The notes beneath the pieces were generated by a model. The model did no database searches and was not told where the DNA came from. It saw only the letters and a list, made by a program, of their open reading frames with translations. Below, in pieces: positions 1-9,800 of a stretch of 18,416 nucleotides of DNA. Each line of letters starts with the position of its first letter. Position 1 is the first letter of the stretch. The position numbers and the translations under genes were made by a program. This stretch comes from an uncultured bacterium (GTDB lineage Bacteria; Patescibacteriota; Dojkabacteria; B142; OLB20): assembly GCA_937889205.1 (NCBI GenBank), contig CALARN010000109.1, positions 1 through 18,416 on the forward strand. The letters are read 5' to 3'.

Positions 1-28
1 TTTGTTCTGCATATTTTAAGATAACATA

Positions 29-451
29 ATGTTAGAAATCTATAAAATAAATAGTGACAGAACTATCAAATTGCCGATGTTCACTTCTGGAGTTTCCGCC
101 GGATTTCCTTCTCCTGCCGAAGACTTTGTTGAGCGAGAACTAGACCTTAATGAGTTTATGATAACTCATCCTGCCGCAACCTTCTTTGTAAAAGTCAAAG
201 GGGATTCGATGCAGGGGGCACAGATTAGCGACGGGGACATTCTGGTAGTTGACCGCTCAAGACAACCTGCCAACAATTCAATTGTGATCGCCTTTGTCGA
301 TGGTGAGTTTTTAGTTAAAAGAATACTAAAAAAAGGTAAATCTTTGTTTCTTATTCCTGAAAACCCCAAATTTAAACCTATTCAGATAACTAATGAGATG
401 GATTTCACCATCTGGGGTGTAGTTACTTTTATAATTAAGCAAACGCGCTAA
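29..451 (+). CDS. umuD: UmuD-like S24 self-cleaving SOS protein
   Basis: This 140-residue protein has the length and layout of UmuD, the accessory subunit of the translesion polymerase UmuC (Pol V). UmuD cleaves itself on RecA-ssDNA filaments to become active UmuD'. The cleavage site is visible as Ala24-Gly25 in VSAGFPSP, at the same number as Cys24-Gly25 of E. coli UmuD but with the Ala-Gly dipeptide typical of LexA. The catalytic dyad is Ser60 (in KGDSMQG) and Lys97 (in DGEFLVKR), again at the E. coli numbers. There is no N-terminal helix-turn-helix, so it is not a LexA repressor. The ATG follows an AT-rich leader without a clear ribosome binding site. The SRAP gene starts 2 nt after the stop, so the two are almost certainly co-transcribed. 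No umuC lies downstream; one could lie left of the window. SOS control is expected from the family, but no complete LexA box is visible in the 28 bases upstream. Confidence 0.93.
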   Translation: MLEIYKINSDRTIKLPMFTSGVSAGFPSPAEDFVERELDLNEFMITHPAATFFVKVKGDSMQGAQISDGDILVVDRSRQPANNSIVIAFVDGEFLVKRILKKGKSLFLIPENPKFKPIQITNEMDFTIWGVVTFIIKQTR

Positions 452-453
452 CA

Positions 454-1128
454 ATGTGTGGTAGATTCACACTAGATTTAGATCAAAGATTTTATCCGCG
501 ATTTAATCTATCACAAAAGGAATTACTGGTATTTGATTGTAACTACAATATTGCCCCCGGCAATAATTCTGTGATTATTACAGCATCTGGAACTACTAAT
601 ACTGCCAACATAGCAAGGTTTGGATTTATTCCCGTTTGGGCTAAAGACGATAAAATTGCTTATAAAATGATTAATGCTAAAGCAGAAACCATTCTTGATA
701 AACCCTCTTTTAAACACGCTGTCCAAACTAGTCGTTGCCTAGTGCCAGTAACCGGATTTTACGAATGGAAGCTTGAAGATGATGGCAGCAAAACACCCTA
801 CTACTTTTATCAAGATAATGAAAAGTACTTAGCCTTAGCAGGGATATGTTCACGTTGGGAAAATAAAGCTACAGACGAGACTATTACCAGCTTTGCAATT
901 ATCACGACTGCCCCAAATGCTAGTGTTAAAAAGCTACACGAAAGAATGCCATTAATTTTAGAAAACGAGACTGAAAAGCAATGGCTAGATAAAAATTTGG
1001 ATATTAAATACTTAACAAAAATTTTGAATAACAGTGTAGAAACAAGATTACAAAAACATCAAGTAAGCAAAAAGGTGAACTATGCAGAGCATAATTCACC
1101 TGATTTAATTGCAAAAATTACTGACTAG
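454..1128 (+). CDS. yedK: SRAP domain protein (YedK/HMCES), abasic-site DNA-protein crosslink
   Basis: This 224-residue protein is a SOS response-associated peptidase (SRAP) family member. The family covalently captures abasic sites in single-stranded DNA through the N-terminal Cys2, forming a stable thiazolidine crosslink that shields the lesion. All hallmark positions are visible: it starts MCGRF, so Cys2 is exposed after removal of Met; Asn74 lies in MINAKAETI; Glu104 in GFYEWK; His162 in KLHERMPLIL. The length is normal for the family. The start is fixed by the need for Cys at position 2 and lies 2 nt after the umuD stop, implying translational coupling, as there is no obvious ribosome binding site. 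It sits with umuD in a damage-response cassette, which agrees with the known association of SRAP genes with SOS operons. Its TAG stop overlaps the TAG stop of the convergent gene in a single CTAG. Confidence 0.95.
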   Translation: MCGRFTLDLDQRFYPRFNLSQKELLVFDCNYNIAPGNNSVIITASGTTNTANIARFGFIPVWAKDDKIAYKMINAKAETILDKPSFKHAVQTSRCLVPVTGFYEWKLEDDGSKTPYYFYQDNEKYLALAGICSRWENKATDETITSFAIITTAPNASVKKLHERMPLILENETEKQWLDKNLDIKYLTKILNNSVETRLQKHQVSKKVNYAEHNSPDLIAKITD

Positions 1129-1790
1129 TTTTTTATTTCAACTCCACCGAATACTGCCGATCCTTTGATTACCAATACTGGAGAATCTTTAGTTGCTTCA
1201 GAAACGAATTTTTCTTCCCAACCCCCAATCATGCCTGTACCCTCTGATCTAACACGCATGCTTCTTGGTACGATTATTTCACCACCACCGAAAGCTGCAT
1301 TGATTTCTAATACTGCACCCTCTTTAGCTAGTTTGACTTCGCGTAAATCAGCTTTGAATCCTCCAAAAGCAACATCAATTTTGCCCCCCTTAAAATTTTG
1401 AGAAACATATGATCTATCCATTCCAGCAAATGCGATATTTTCTTTAATCTCATCACTATCACTGCCTCTAGAAGTATTGATTCCAGGTCCCCACGATTCT
1501 GGCTTTTTAAAGAGAATATTTAACCCGATTGCAATAAAGATTGCGGGTAGAATTAGTGAGCCTAGACTAATATGAAATAAACCTGACAGCACACCAACAA
1601 AACCAATGATAGTAAACAAAACGCCCCAGAAAGTATGACGTTTAATAAGTAATGCTACACCGAGAATCAACCAAAAGCCTGCCATAATAGTGTCGAAATT
1701 TAAACCAATAAGGTTTAGTATCGCTACTTGGTCGCTAAAAATTGCTAAACCAAATACTACTAAAAAGGCTCCAAAAACGAATCTTAACAT
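1125..1790 (-). CDS. LiaF-like four-helix membrane protein
   Basis: This 221-residue protein has four predicted membrane helices (about residues 2-19, 34-49, 53-73 and 75-93). A soluble C-terminal beta domain of about 110 residues follows, with repeated FGG turns (VAFGGFKAD, AAFGGGEIIV, AVFGGVEIKN). This matches the LiaF/YvqF cell-wall-active antibiotic response family: N-terminal helices plus a C-terminal toastrack-like beta domain. In Firmicutes LiaF inhibits the LiaSR envelope-stress two-component system. No histidine kinase or response regulator is in this window, so that role is not demonstrated. It is the second gene of a minus-strand pair, 22 nt after a related protein, and is probably co-transcribed with it. 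The ATG start has no clear ribosome binding site. Its stop interlocks with that of the SRAP gene. Confidence 0.82.
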   Translation of the reverse strand: MLRFVFGAFLVVFGLAIFSDQVAILNLIGLNFDTIMAGFWLILGVALLIKRHTFWGVLFTIIGFVGVLSGLFHISLGSLILPAIFIAIGLNILFKKPESWGPGINTSRGSDSDEIKENIAFAGMDRSYVSQNFKGGKIDVAFGGFKADLREVKLAKEGAVLEINAAFGGGEIIVPRSMRVRSEGTGMIGGWEEKFVSEATKDSPVLVIKGSAVFGGVEIKN

Positions 1791-1812
1791 GATTATTAAA
1801 AATAAAATATAA

Positions 1813-2916
1813 TTATTTAACTAATAATTCAAAATTACCAACCCCGACATCAACTTTGACACTTGTTTTTGCAGCTGCTTCTTCCCAGTTGCTTGATCTA
1901 TATGTTCCCTTTTCACCAAACCCTGCACGATTTTGCATTCCAGCAATTTCTGCATTACCTACACCAACTTTATAACTTACTTCGTAAGCAATATCTTTGC
2001 TCAAAGTTAGCACCATGTTCCCGGCACCAACCTCTAAATCTAGATTCTTAGGAACAGCATTCTCTGCCATATTAATCAACATTTCACCTGCACCGGTAAC
2101 ACCTTTGAATTCATCAATCATTAGACCATTGTCAAGATTAACAGTACCTTTACCTGCACCCAAATCAATTGCTAATTTACTAATAGGAAGTGTATTTAAA
2201 GCTTTGTACTCATAGTAAGGAGCTTGTTTACTAAAAGACCACCTATTACTATGGGTAGAAATTACTTTAATATTTAATTTATCTGCCACAAGTTTTTTTT
2301 CAGCATCAATACCATCGTCATTGTGATTAGACTTTACGAAAGCATTGAATAAGACTGCGTTATCGGTACTTGAACTAAATACAAATTCACCTACACCTTG
2401 CTTGATTTCAACATCTTGGGAAGCTACGTCTGTAAAATCTAAAGAATTAACTTCAAATTTTGCTACAACTTCGCCTTCGCCCCTAGGCCAAGTAAAGAAA
2501 AAAGGGAAATTGTTGTCTGTTTTTAAAGAAAACATGCCACTATTGGCAAACATACCACTATTAGTATTAATTGCAGCAAAGAAAATTAAAGTAATAAAAA
2601 TAAATAATCCAATGAATTCACCTATGATTTTTGTAATACGCGAAAAACTTAACATTAATTGGATACCTGCAGAAACAATGAACATAGGCCAGAACTTGAT
2701 AAATTCCCACCATACTGACCAGCTAAGATTACCTGTGGTATTAAGAAGCAATACTAACCCAATTGTTATCATGGTTAATGCTCCAGTAATTCTCTTCTCA
2801 ATTCTTTGTTCATCTTTATGGTAATGGTGAATTTCTCTGACCTCTACTTTCGACTCAGCGCTAGAAAACACCTCATCAGGGGTTACAGCACTATTGGTAC
2901 TTTTTATTTTATTCAT
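1813..2916 (-). CDS. Membrane protein with LiaF/toastrack-like C-terminal domain
   Basis: This protein of about 367 residues has a polar, His-rich N-terminus (HHYHKDEQR near residues 30-38) and three predicted membrane helices (about 43-60, 68-90, 97-116) resembling the LiaI-LiaF-like transmembrane region. A long beta-rich C-terminal domain of about 240 residues carries short glycine turns at regular intervals (DLGAGKG, VTGAGEM, EVGAGNM, KVGVGNA, DVGVGNF). That pattern is typical of LiaF or DUF4097-like toastrack domains. I place the start at the ATG at 2916; the longer reading from 2940 would use a TTG and adds eight residues without a ribosome binding site. It is the first gene of the pair with the 221-residue LiaF-like protein. 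The function is unknown; envelope sensing or scaffolding is inferred from the domain. Confidence 0.75.
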   Translation of the reverse strand: MNKIKSTNSAVTPDEVFSSAESKVEVREIHHYHKDEQRIEKRITGALTMITIGLVLLLNTTGNLSWSVWWEFIKFWPMFIVSAGIQLMLSFSRITKIIGEFIGLFIFITLIFFAAINTNSGMFANSGMFSLKTDNNFPFFFTWPRGEGEVVAKFEVNSLDFTDVASQDVEIKQGVGEFVFSSSTDNAVLFNAFVKSNHNDDGIDAEKKLVADKLNIKVISTHSNRWSFSKQAPYYEYKALNTLPISKLAIDLGAGKGTVNLDNGLMIDEFKGVTGAGEMLINMAENAVPKNLDLEVGAGNMVLTLSKDIAYEVSYKVGVGNAEIAGMQNRAGFGEKGTYRSSNWEEAAAKTSVKVDVGVGNFELLVK

Positions 2917-2973
2917 AAAAAAAATGGATAAATATTTCAAAATAATAATATCATTTTTCTAATAAATGTAAAA

Positions 2974-2990
2974 TGCGATATAATATCGCA
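2974..2990. promoter_or_regulatory. Palindrome centred on a TATAAT -10 box (tRNA promoter)
   Basis: The 17 bases TGCGATATAATATCGCA form two 7-base arms (TGCGATA / TATCGCA) around a 3-base centre. A consensus -10 box TATAAT lies at 2979-2984, ten bases before the tRNA-Pro 5' end, the right place for its promoter. The -35 position (about 2956-2961) matches TTGACA poorly. The element lies in the 78-base region between the divergent LiaF-like pair and the tRNA. It could serve both directions or bind a symmetric regulator. Confidence 0.55.
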
Positions 2991-2994
2991 AGAA

Positions 2995-3068
2995 CGGAAT
3001 GTAGTTCAATTGGCTAGAATATGCGCTTCGGGTGCGCAAGGTTGGCGGTTCGAGTCCGCCCATTCCGA
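2995..3068 (+). tRNA. tRNA-Pro (anticodon CGG)
   Basis: A full cloverleaf folds by eye. The 7-bp acceptor stem pairs CGGAATG with CATTCCG, with discriminator A at 3068. The D arm has GTTC pairing with GAAT and GG in the loop at 3012-3013. The 5-bp anticodon stem TGCGC/GCGCA encloses loop TTCGGGT. A 5-base variable region follows, then T stem GGCGG/CCGCC with loop TTCGAGT. The anticodon is CGG at 3029-3031, reading CCG proline codons, with G at position 37 as usual in tRNA-Pro. The 3' CCA is not encoded. Confidence 0.96.
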
Positions 3069-3094
3069 TTGTTTCTGTTTCTTAATTAATTAGT

Positions 3095-3787
3095 ATGCGG
3101 TTTAACCCAAAAATAATATTTCTCTTTGTTTTTGCTATAGATCTTATTGTTATAATTCTACACCTTCTTTTAAGCTCTAATTTTAACTTCTTTAACTTTG
3201 ATTGGGAGAGTAATCTACCAACTATTTATCAAGGCTTAAAATTGGTGTTAATAGGAGCAATTTTTTTCGCTATTACCTTACTACTTAAAATTACTAAGCA
3301 GATTAAAGACAGAAATTTGCTACTATTCTGGTTTGGTTTAGCATTACTACTTATCTTAATGGGCTTTGATGAAGCAGCTCAAATACATGAATTTTTTCCT
3401 CTCTATATTGCAGAACTATTTCCAAAGTTTGCTGACTGGTACACCAATGTTTTTCGCGCAATAGGTTTTAATTCATCAATATGGATAGCCTATCTACTAC
3501 CAATCTTTCCTATATTTTTATTATGGCTGCTAAAAGTTGCTAAAACAGCTAAAAACAAATATGGTAAAAATCTACTTAAATTACTTTTTGGCTTTGCTCT
3601 AATATTTATTGGCGCTTTCGTATTCGAATTTATTGGCACAACAAATGAAATATTTTTTAGCAATTGGTTTGAAGTGGTTATGATTTTTGAAGAGTCTTTT
3701 GAACTATTTGGTGCAACAATCATTCTTTACTATGCAATTTCAGAAATTGCTTTATTAAGTCAGGATATTAAAAAAGGGCAGGTTTAA
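3095..3787 (+). CDS. Six-helix membrane protein with intramembrane acidic/His motif, unknown function
   Basis: I do not recognise this 230-residue protein as a named family. It is very hydrophobic, with about six predicted membrane helices (residues 6-27, 46-65, 74-91, 128-147, 160-180, 195-217). Charged residues lie at or inside helices: Asp92, Glu93, His98 and Glu99 in FDEAAQIHE after helix 3, Glu178 in helix 5, and Glu199, Glu200 and Glu203 in IFEESFELFG in helix 6. A DE-x4-HE motif plus a late EE-x2-E motif could form a metal or proton site; this is inference. The ATG starts 27 bases after the tRNA with no ribosome binding site and no terminator between, so tRNA and gene may share a transcript. 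Its TAA stop lies in the loop of the terminator hairpin. Confidence 0.75.
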   Translation: MRFNPKIIFLFVFAIDLIVIILHLLLSSNFNFFNFDWESNLPTIYQGLKLVLIGAIFFAITLLLKITKQIKDRNLLLFWFGLALLLILMGFDEAAQIHEFFPLYIAELFPKFADWYTNVFRAIGFNSSIWIAYLLPIFPIFLLWLLKVAKTAKNKYGKNLLKLLFGFALIFIGAFVFEFIGTTNEIFFSNWFEVVMIFEESFELFGATIILYYAISEIALLSQDIKKGQV

Positions 3788-3797
3788 CCTGCCCTTT
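3773..3797. terminator. Bidirectional intrinsic terminator
   Basis: A perfect 10-bp stem (AAAGGGCAGG at 3773-3782, CCTGCCCTTT at 3788-3797) encloses a 5-base loop TTTAA. On the minus strand the stem ends in TTTTTT followed by AATAT, a strong terminator for the giant gene whose stop is at 3806. On the plus strand the trailing sequence TTTCTCTGTTGTT is a weaker U-rich tail for the six-helix membrane gene, whose TAA stop (3785-3787) lies in the loop. Confidence 0.88.
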
Positions 3798-3805
3798 CTC
3801 TGTTG

Positions 3806-6800
3806 TTATGCTTTCTTGACTAATTTAATGTTATTCTGTGTAACTCCCCCTTTAATGTTTATCCAAGTAAAGTCGCTGCCTGCTGAGCTTACTTTTGCAG
3901 GTGAATCAGCCATCGTGTACCCATCTAGATGCACTGAAGCTAAATATCTACCATCATTATTATTGAATTTATAACTACCGCTTGCATCAGTTAGCGTAAC
4001 CTCTAGCTGTCTTTGTTGAACTGGATCATATAGCCTAACAAAAGCATTATTTAACGGATTATTACTTGCATCAATAACTTTTCCCCATCTAATCAATTTT
4101 GTTCTCAAAATTAGCAGCTCTTGTATAAAATACAGCCCTAGTACAATAAAATTGATAAGAACTGGGCTAAGTATGGTGGCAATGATAGTAATAAGCAAGC
4201 CGCATAAGACAATGTATTCATTATTCTTATTGAAGAAATTAATCAGTCTAGACTTAATGCTTTGAGAGACTTCCTGTTTACCGGCAGTTAATCGCTTTAA
4301 TTTAATCTCGTGGGCAATTGTATCACCATTAGTACTAATATTAATTTCTTTTTCTACCTTCAGATAATCACTGTGTTCAATTGTTAATTTGTACAAGCCT
4401 TTATTGACTATGAAATTATACTTGCCTTCAATACTTGAAACCTCTTCTTTTAATAGCTTTGTACCACCGACATTAAATAACCTAAGCACAGCAAAAGGCA
4501 CTGGTTTACTACTATCTTCATCATAGACGATCCCCCATGCAGACTTCTTTTTACTACGCCTAAACCAGAATATTCCATAGAAAAATACATGCGGATTTGC
4601 AACTGCCAGACTAGATACTGTTGCAATAAGAACAGGTATCGCAACTACAGGCATTAATTTACTGGTAGTATCTAATACATTATCTAGTACCGGCATCAAC
4701 TCTGAGTCATTTCCTGTTTCAGGCAAATATACCCCTAACTTACCTCTTGGCACAGCCCCGCTAGAATCACAGGTATTAACTTCTGTCTCTTGGGCTGAAT
4801 TTAGCACACAATGTATGTCATAACCAATATCTCTGTTCTTGGCAATCTTACTCAATTCTAATAATGAGATATGATTAATTAAAGACTTAGTACCAATATC
4901 TTTGTATATCGGTTCTGTATCTCCAAGTTGCGAATAGCTAACATCGCAAGTGGCCAAGCTAATGGTATTATAATTTAAAATCAATTTAGCTTCAGCATCA
5001 AATGAATAATTACTTACCACGATACAATTCATTGGCTGAGTGGGCTCATCAGCTTTACCGAGTTTAAAAGTTCCGGCTTCACTAGCTTCTCTACCAACTT
5101 GAGATATAGCTCTAATGTTAAAATTATAAGCTGTATCTGCTGCTAGACCTTCTAAGAGAACACATTGCATGGTATTGTATATCGTAGACATACCACTATC
5201 CTCGTTTAACAATTCTTTACCATAAGTAACGTTGCCAATGGTAGGAATGTTAGTTTCCCAGCAAATCTCCGCACTCTTTTGCTCATCATTTACCTTAACT
5301 ACAACATTAAATATTTCAACATTCACCTGACATCTTGCTTGTAAAGGATTTTCTGCACATGTTTGCATATTACTCTCTGTTGGCGAAATAGTTGTTGTCA
5401 CTACAACATTATCTGTAGTTACAGAAGGCGTAATTATTGAAACTATTGGTGTAGTAACAACTGGTGAAGTTACTACTGGAGTTGGAGCTTGGGTAACTAC
5501 GAACTCAATACTTCCTGTTATTGCACTATTTATACTATCTACAACATAAATTGTATATGTACCAGGTAAGAAGAACATTAATTCACTAAATTCTTTAATT
5601 CCTTGATCTACCTCAGTGTAATGGTAATTTGATGGCAAATTAGGACCTGGGTTAACCGTTGGCGAATAACTGAATAAAACTGTCCCCATGTATTCGACTG
5701 CTGTATCATTAGTATTTGTTAACGCTCTGACTTCTAAATCAATCAATTGCTCAGTCTCAACATTAGTTGTTTCTGTTGTAATTTCGAAGCCTGCTATATC
5801 AAGAACCCTAAAATCTGCAGCATCTCCATTTGCACCAAATTCTTGCCATGAAGAAGTCGTACCTAATGCTACATCTCTTACTCTAGCTCGCCATTTGTAG
5901 CTTGCACCAATTTCAATATCACTTGTTATTTGCACTGATACCTCTAATGGTTCTGAGCTAGATACTGCATTTGGTTGCGTAGAATAAATATTAGAAACCA
6001 ATCCAAAATCTTCAGTAGTTTTTACTAACTCAAAATCTGCAACTAAATTCTTTTCATTAATTTCTGTAGCTGCAGGATCAAGTATGGAAGCAGATAATTC
6101 AACCTGATTCACTGAGATAACACCACCTACGGGTATAGACTCGCCAGATAATCTGCTTTGATCTTGTAATTCAATTTGCGGTAACGAAGCTACACCAACA
6201 TATGTTCCTACTTGCCCTTCGATTCCCTCAGAACTATACCCTTGAGCAACCGAGATTGTGGCAGTTGAAGTATCACAATTTACCATCGGTGATGTTACTA
6301 ATATTGAGGCTCTACCGCCGCCGCCACCGCCGCCATCGTAATTATTATCTCCTCCGTCTCCACCTTCGGCAAATAAATTTCCAGAAATATTACAAGATGA
6401 ACCAATAAGTAATATTGAGCCGCCTGCACCACCACCACCACCTGGTGAAGAAATCTTACCATCGGTACCATTAACATTAATCGTTCCAAAAAGATCAATA
6501 TTCCCAAACCTAGCGTCAATTGCAATTGCACCTCCACCAGAACCACCTTTTGCCCCTGCGCCTGAACTACCACCACCCGAACCAAGCATTAAAGGCTGCA
6601 TTTGATTCTCTGTGTTGTATGGTTGACCTCCTTGAGCTTGATTTGAGTCATTGCTTTGTCCTGTTCCACCAGAACCTCCGTTAGCACCACCACCACCACC
6701 TGACAACGGGTTTGGTCCAATTTCTCCTGCCCCAGGCCCCTCATCTGAAGGGAATCCATAACCCACACCGTTAATTTCAGCTCCTGAACCTAAATAAAAA

Positions 6801-9800
6801 TCACCGGATAGTCTAAATATGGTGCCACGATTATTTTCTGTATCACCTAATGCATATGTAATGACATTATTTCCAATGGAAAGATTTCGTAATAAATAAT
6901 CAGTAGCAACAAGATTTTCAGCTCTTCCTGGGTTGTTGTTATTTTCAAAAATTAAACTGCCAAATTCTTCTAAATTATTTTTATAATAAATCGAACCTGG
7001 TCCGGCATATCCTACATTAGGACCGTATCCACCGAATGATTGAACATGTATCTTACTGGATACATCAAATGTTGTTTCATTATAGTAAATTGCAATTCTT
7101 CCACCAGAACCTCCTCGGCCAAAATAGTGACCTCCCGGCGCATTTCCACCATTTGTGCTTATTAATCCATTGCCCTCAAATAAGTTTGTTTCAATTAAAA
7201 TACTGCCCCCTGAAGAACCAGAACAATAAGCCGAAGCTCCTACGTATATACAATTTCCGCCATTTGCAGAAACTGTGCCATTATTTCGCAGTGTCTGAGA
7301 ACTAATCTTAATTACACCCCCAGCAGGATAAGCATACCCTGCCCCATTAGAACCCCCGGCAGAGCCGAAATCTAATGGTTGAGTATAGTTACCATAGGGG
7401 CTACCACTTTGCCCATATCCTCCGTAAGAGCCTTCTCCTCCTGGCCCGGCACCGGTAGCATAACCATTGTTATTTGATTCAACAAGTCCTCCTGCTTTAA
7501 TATCAAAAAATGAAGCTATATCAAGATAAACGCCATAGTCGTCTCTTCCATCTTCATCATCGTCATTAGCATCAGCCTCATTTCCATTGTAAGATACAAG
7601 TCTTATAGTCCCTGTTTCATTAACTGTAAGATTTTCAAACTGATAAATGTTTTTCTTGCCTACTGAATTCCTTTTTGCTGTATATGCATATAATTTGAGG
7701 CTTCCAGGTAAACCTGAGCCTTCACCTACTGAAAGATTTGTTGCTCCCTCGTAATCACCTGTAACATCTAGAGTAAATTTTTTAATTGAAAATATTTCGG
7801 GTAATTTTATTAGACCCGCTACTGATAACGATGCGGTTCCATCTGCACTAACGGCTTCTTCTCCGCCAGTAGAAATATCCACAATTACATCGGCATCAAT
7901 AAATTTTAAATGACCATATTCTTTAATTGAAATTAAATCGAACTCGTAAGGTCCAAATCCTGATACGCCCGCTTCTTTGCCATTATTATTATTATTATTA
8001 TTGACGAATAAAGTTCCTTTTGTTAGAGAATCTGACTTATTATCGACAAATATCGTTCCTGCACCTGCAAAACCTGTATTTCCACCGTAGCCACCGAATG
8101 CTTGAATTTGATCTTTACTGGTAACATCATAATCTCCAGAACTGTAATAAATTGCAATCCTTCCACCAGAACCTCCCCATCCAAAGTAATGACCAACTGG
8201 CGCCGTTCCGCCGTTTGCTCTAATACTTCCATTTCCATTTAATATATCTGTATCAATCCAAATACTACCCCCAGATGAACCAGAGCAAGATGCTGAATTC
8301 CCTAAATATATACAATCACCACCATTGCTACTGATGATGCCATTATTACTCAAACTTGCAGTAAGAATTTTAATTGCTCCACCTGCAGGATACGCGTACC
8401 CTGAAATATTTCTTCCACCTGCTGTACCAAGTTCAATTGGTTCATAAACATTTCCATACGGATTGCCACTTTGGCCAAATCCACCGTAACTACCTTCTCC
8501 ACCAGGCCCTGCGCCAGTAGCATAACCGGTATTATTAGCTTCAATTTGCCCATTAGTAGCAATATTAATATTATCAGCTTCTAAGATAACTCCGTAATCA
8601 TCTCTACCCACAGAATCATTATCTAAAAAGTTACCGGAGTCTCCGTCGTAACTAGTTAATGTAATTTTACCTGTAGAGTTAATATTTAGATTTTCAAATA
8701 TATAGTTATTATATCTATTATTTGACCTTCTTTTAGATGTATATGCATATAATTTCAAACTACCAGCAACTCCAGATTCTTCCCCAACTGTTAAATTGCT
8801 CGCTCCTTCGTAATCGCCAGTAACATCTAAAATAAATTTTCTAATTGCAAAAGTCTCAGGCAGTTTTATCAAACCTGCAACTGATAAAGATGCCGTTCCA
8901 TCTGCACTAACTGCTTCTTCTCCACCAGTAGAGATATCTACAATTACATCTGCATCAATAAATTTTAAATGACCATATTCTTTAATTGAAATTAAATCAA
9001 ATTCATATGGTCCAACCCCTGATATACCAGCTTCTTTACCATTGTGAGCATTATTATTTATATATAGTGTTCCTTTAGTCAACGAATCTGTTTTATTATC
9101 TACAAATATTGTTCCTGCTCCTGCATAACCAACATTTGCTCCATATCCTCCAAATGCTTGAATACCATCTTTAGTATTTACATTAAAATCTCCAGAATTA
9201 TAATAAACTGCAATTCTTCCACCTGAGCCCCCCCATCCAAAATAATGACCACCTGGCGCGTCTCCACCATTCGCTCTAATAGAACCGGTTCCATTTAAGG
9301 TAACTGTATCAATCCAAATGCTTCCTCCTGATGAACCTGAGCAATAAGCGGAAGCCCCAACATATACACAATTACCACCATTGCTACTTATAGTTCCGGA
9401 ATTGTTAATGCTCGATGCTACAATTTTTATAGCTCCCCCTGCCGGATAAGCATACCCAGAACCATTTGCGCCTCCTGCTGTACCTAATGCAATTGGCTCA
9501 TAGATATCTCCGTAAGGATTACCACTTTGAGCATATCCACCATAGCTACCTTCTCCACCCGGCCCTGCTCCTGTTTCATAACCAGTATTACTTGCATCAA
9601 TTAACCCTCCCGTTGCAATATCTAAATTATCAACATTCAAAATTATTCCATAGTCATCTCGCCCAAATGGGTCATTATCAAATGAATTAGAATTATTACC
9701 ATCATACGAAGCTAAAGTCAGTTGTCCTGTTGTTTGCACATTTAAATTTTGAAATTGGTAGTCGTTAAATCTCCCTAGTCCTCTTCTCTTCGCAGTATAA

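Noticed and set aside
1..28. GTTC at bases 4-7 as half of a LexA/SOS box upstream of umuD
   Set aside because: No matching second half-site is visible at suitable spacing before the ATG, and the window starts there; one half-site is not evidence.
2914..2940. Longer N-terminus of the first LiaF-like gene from the TTG at 2940
   Set aside because: The TTG start adds only eight residues and has no ribosome binding site; the ATG at 2916 is simpler.
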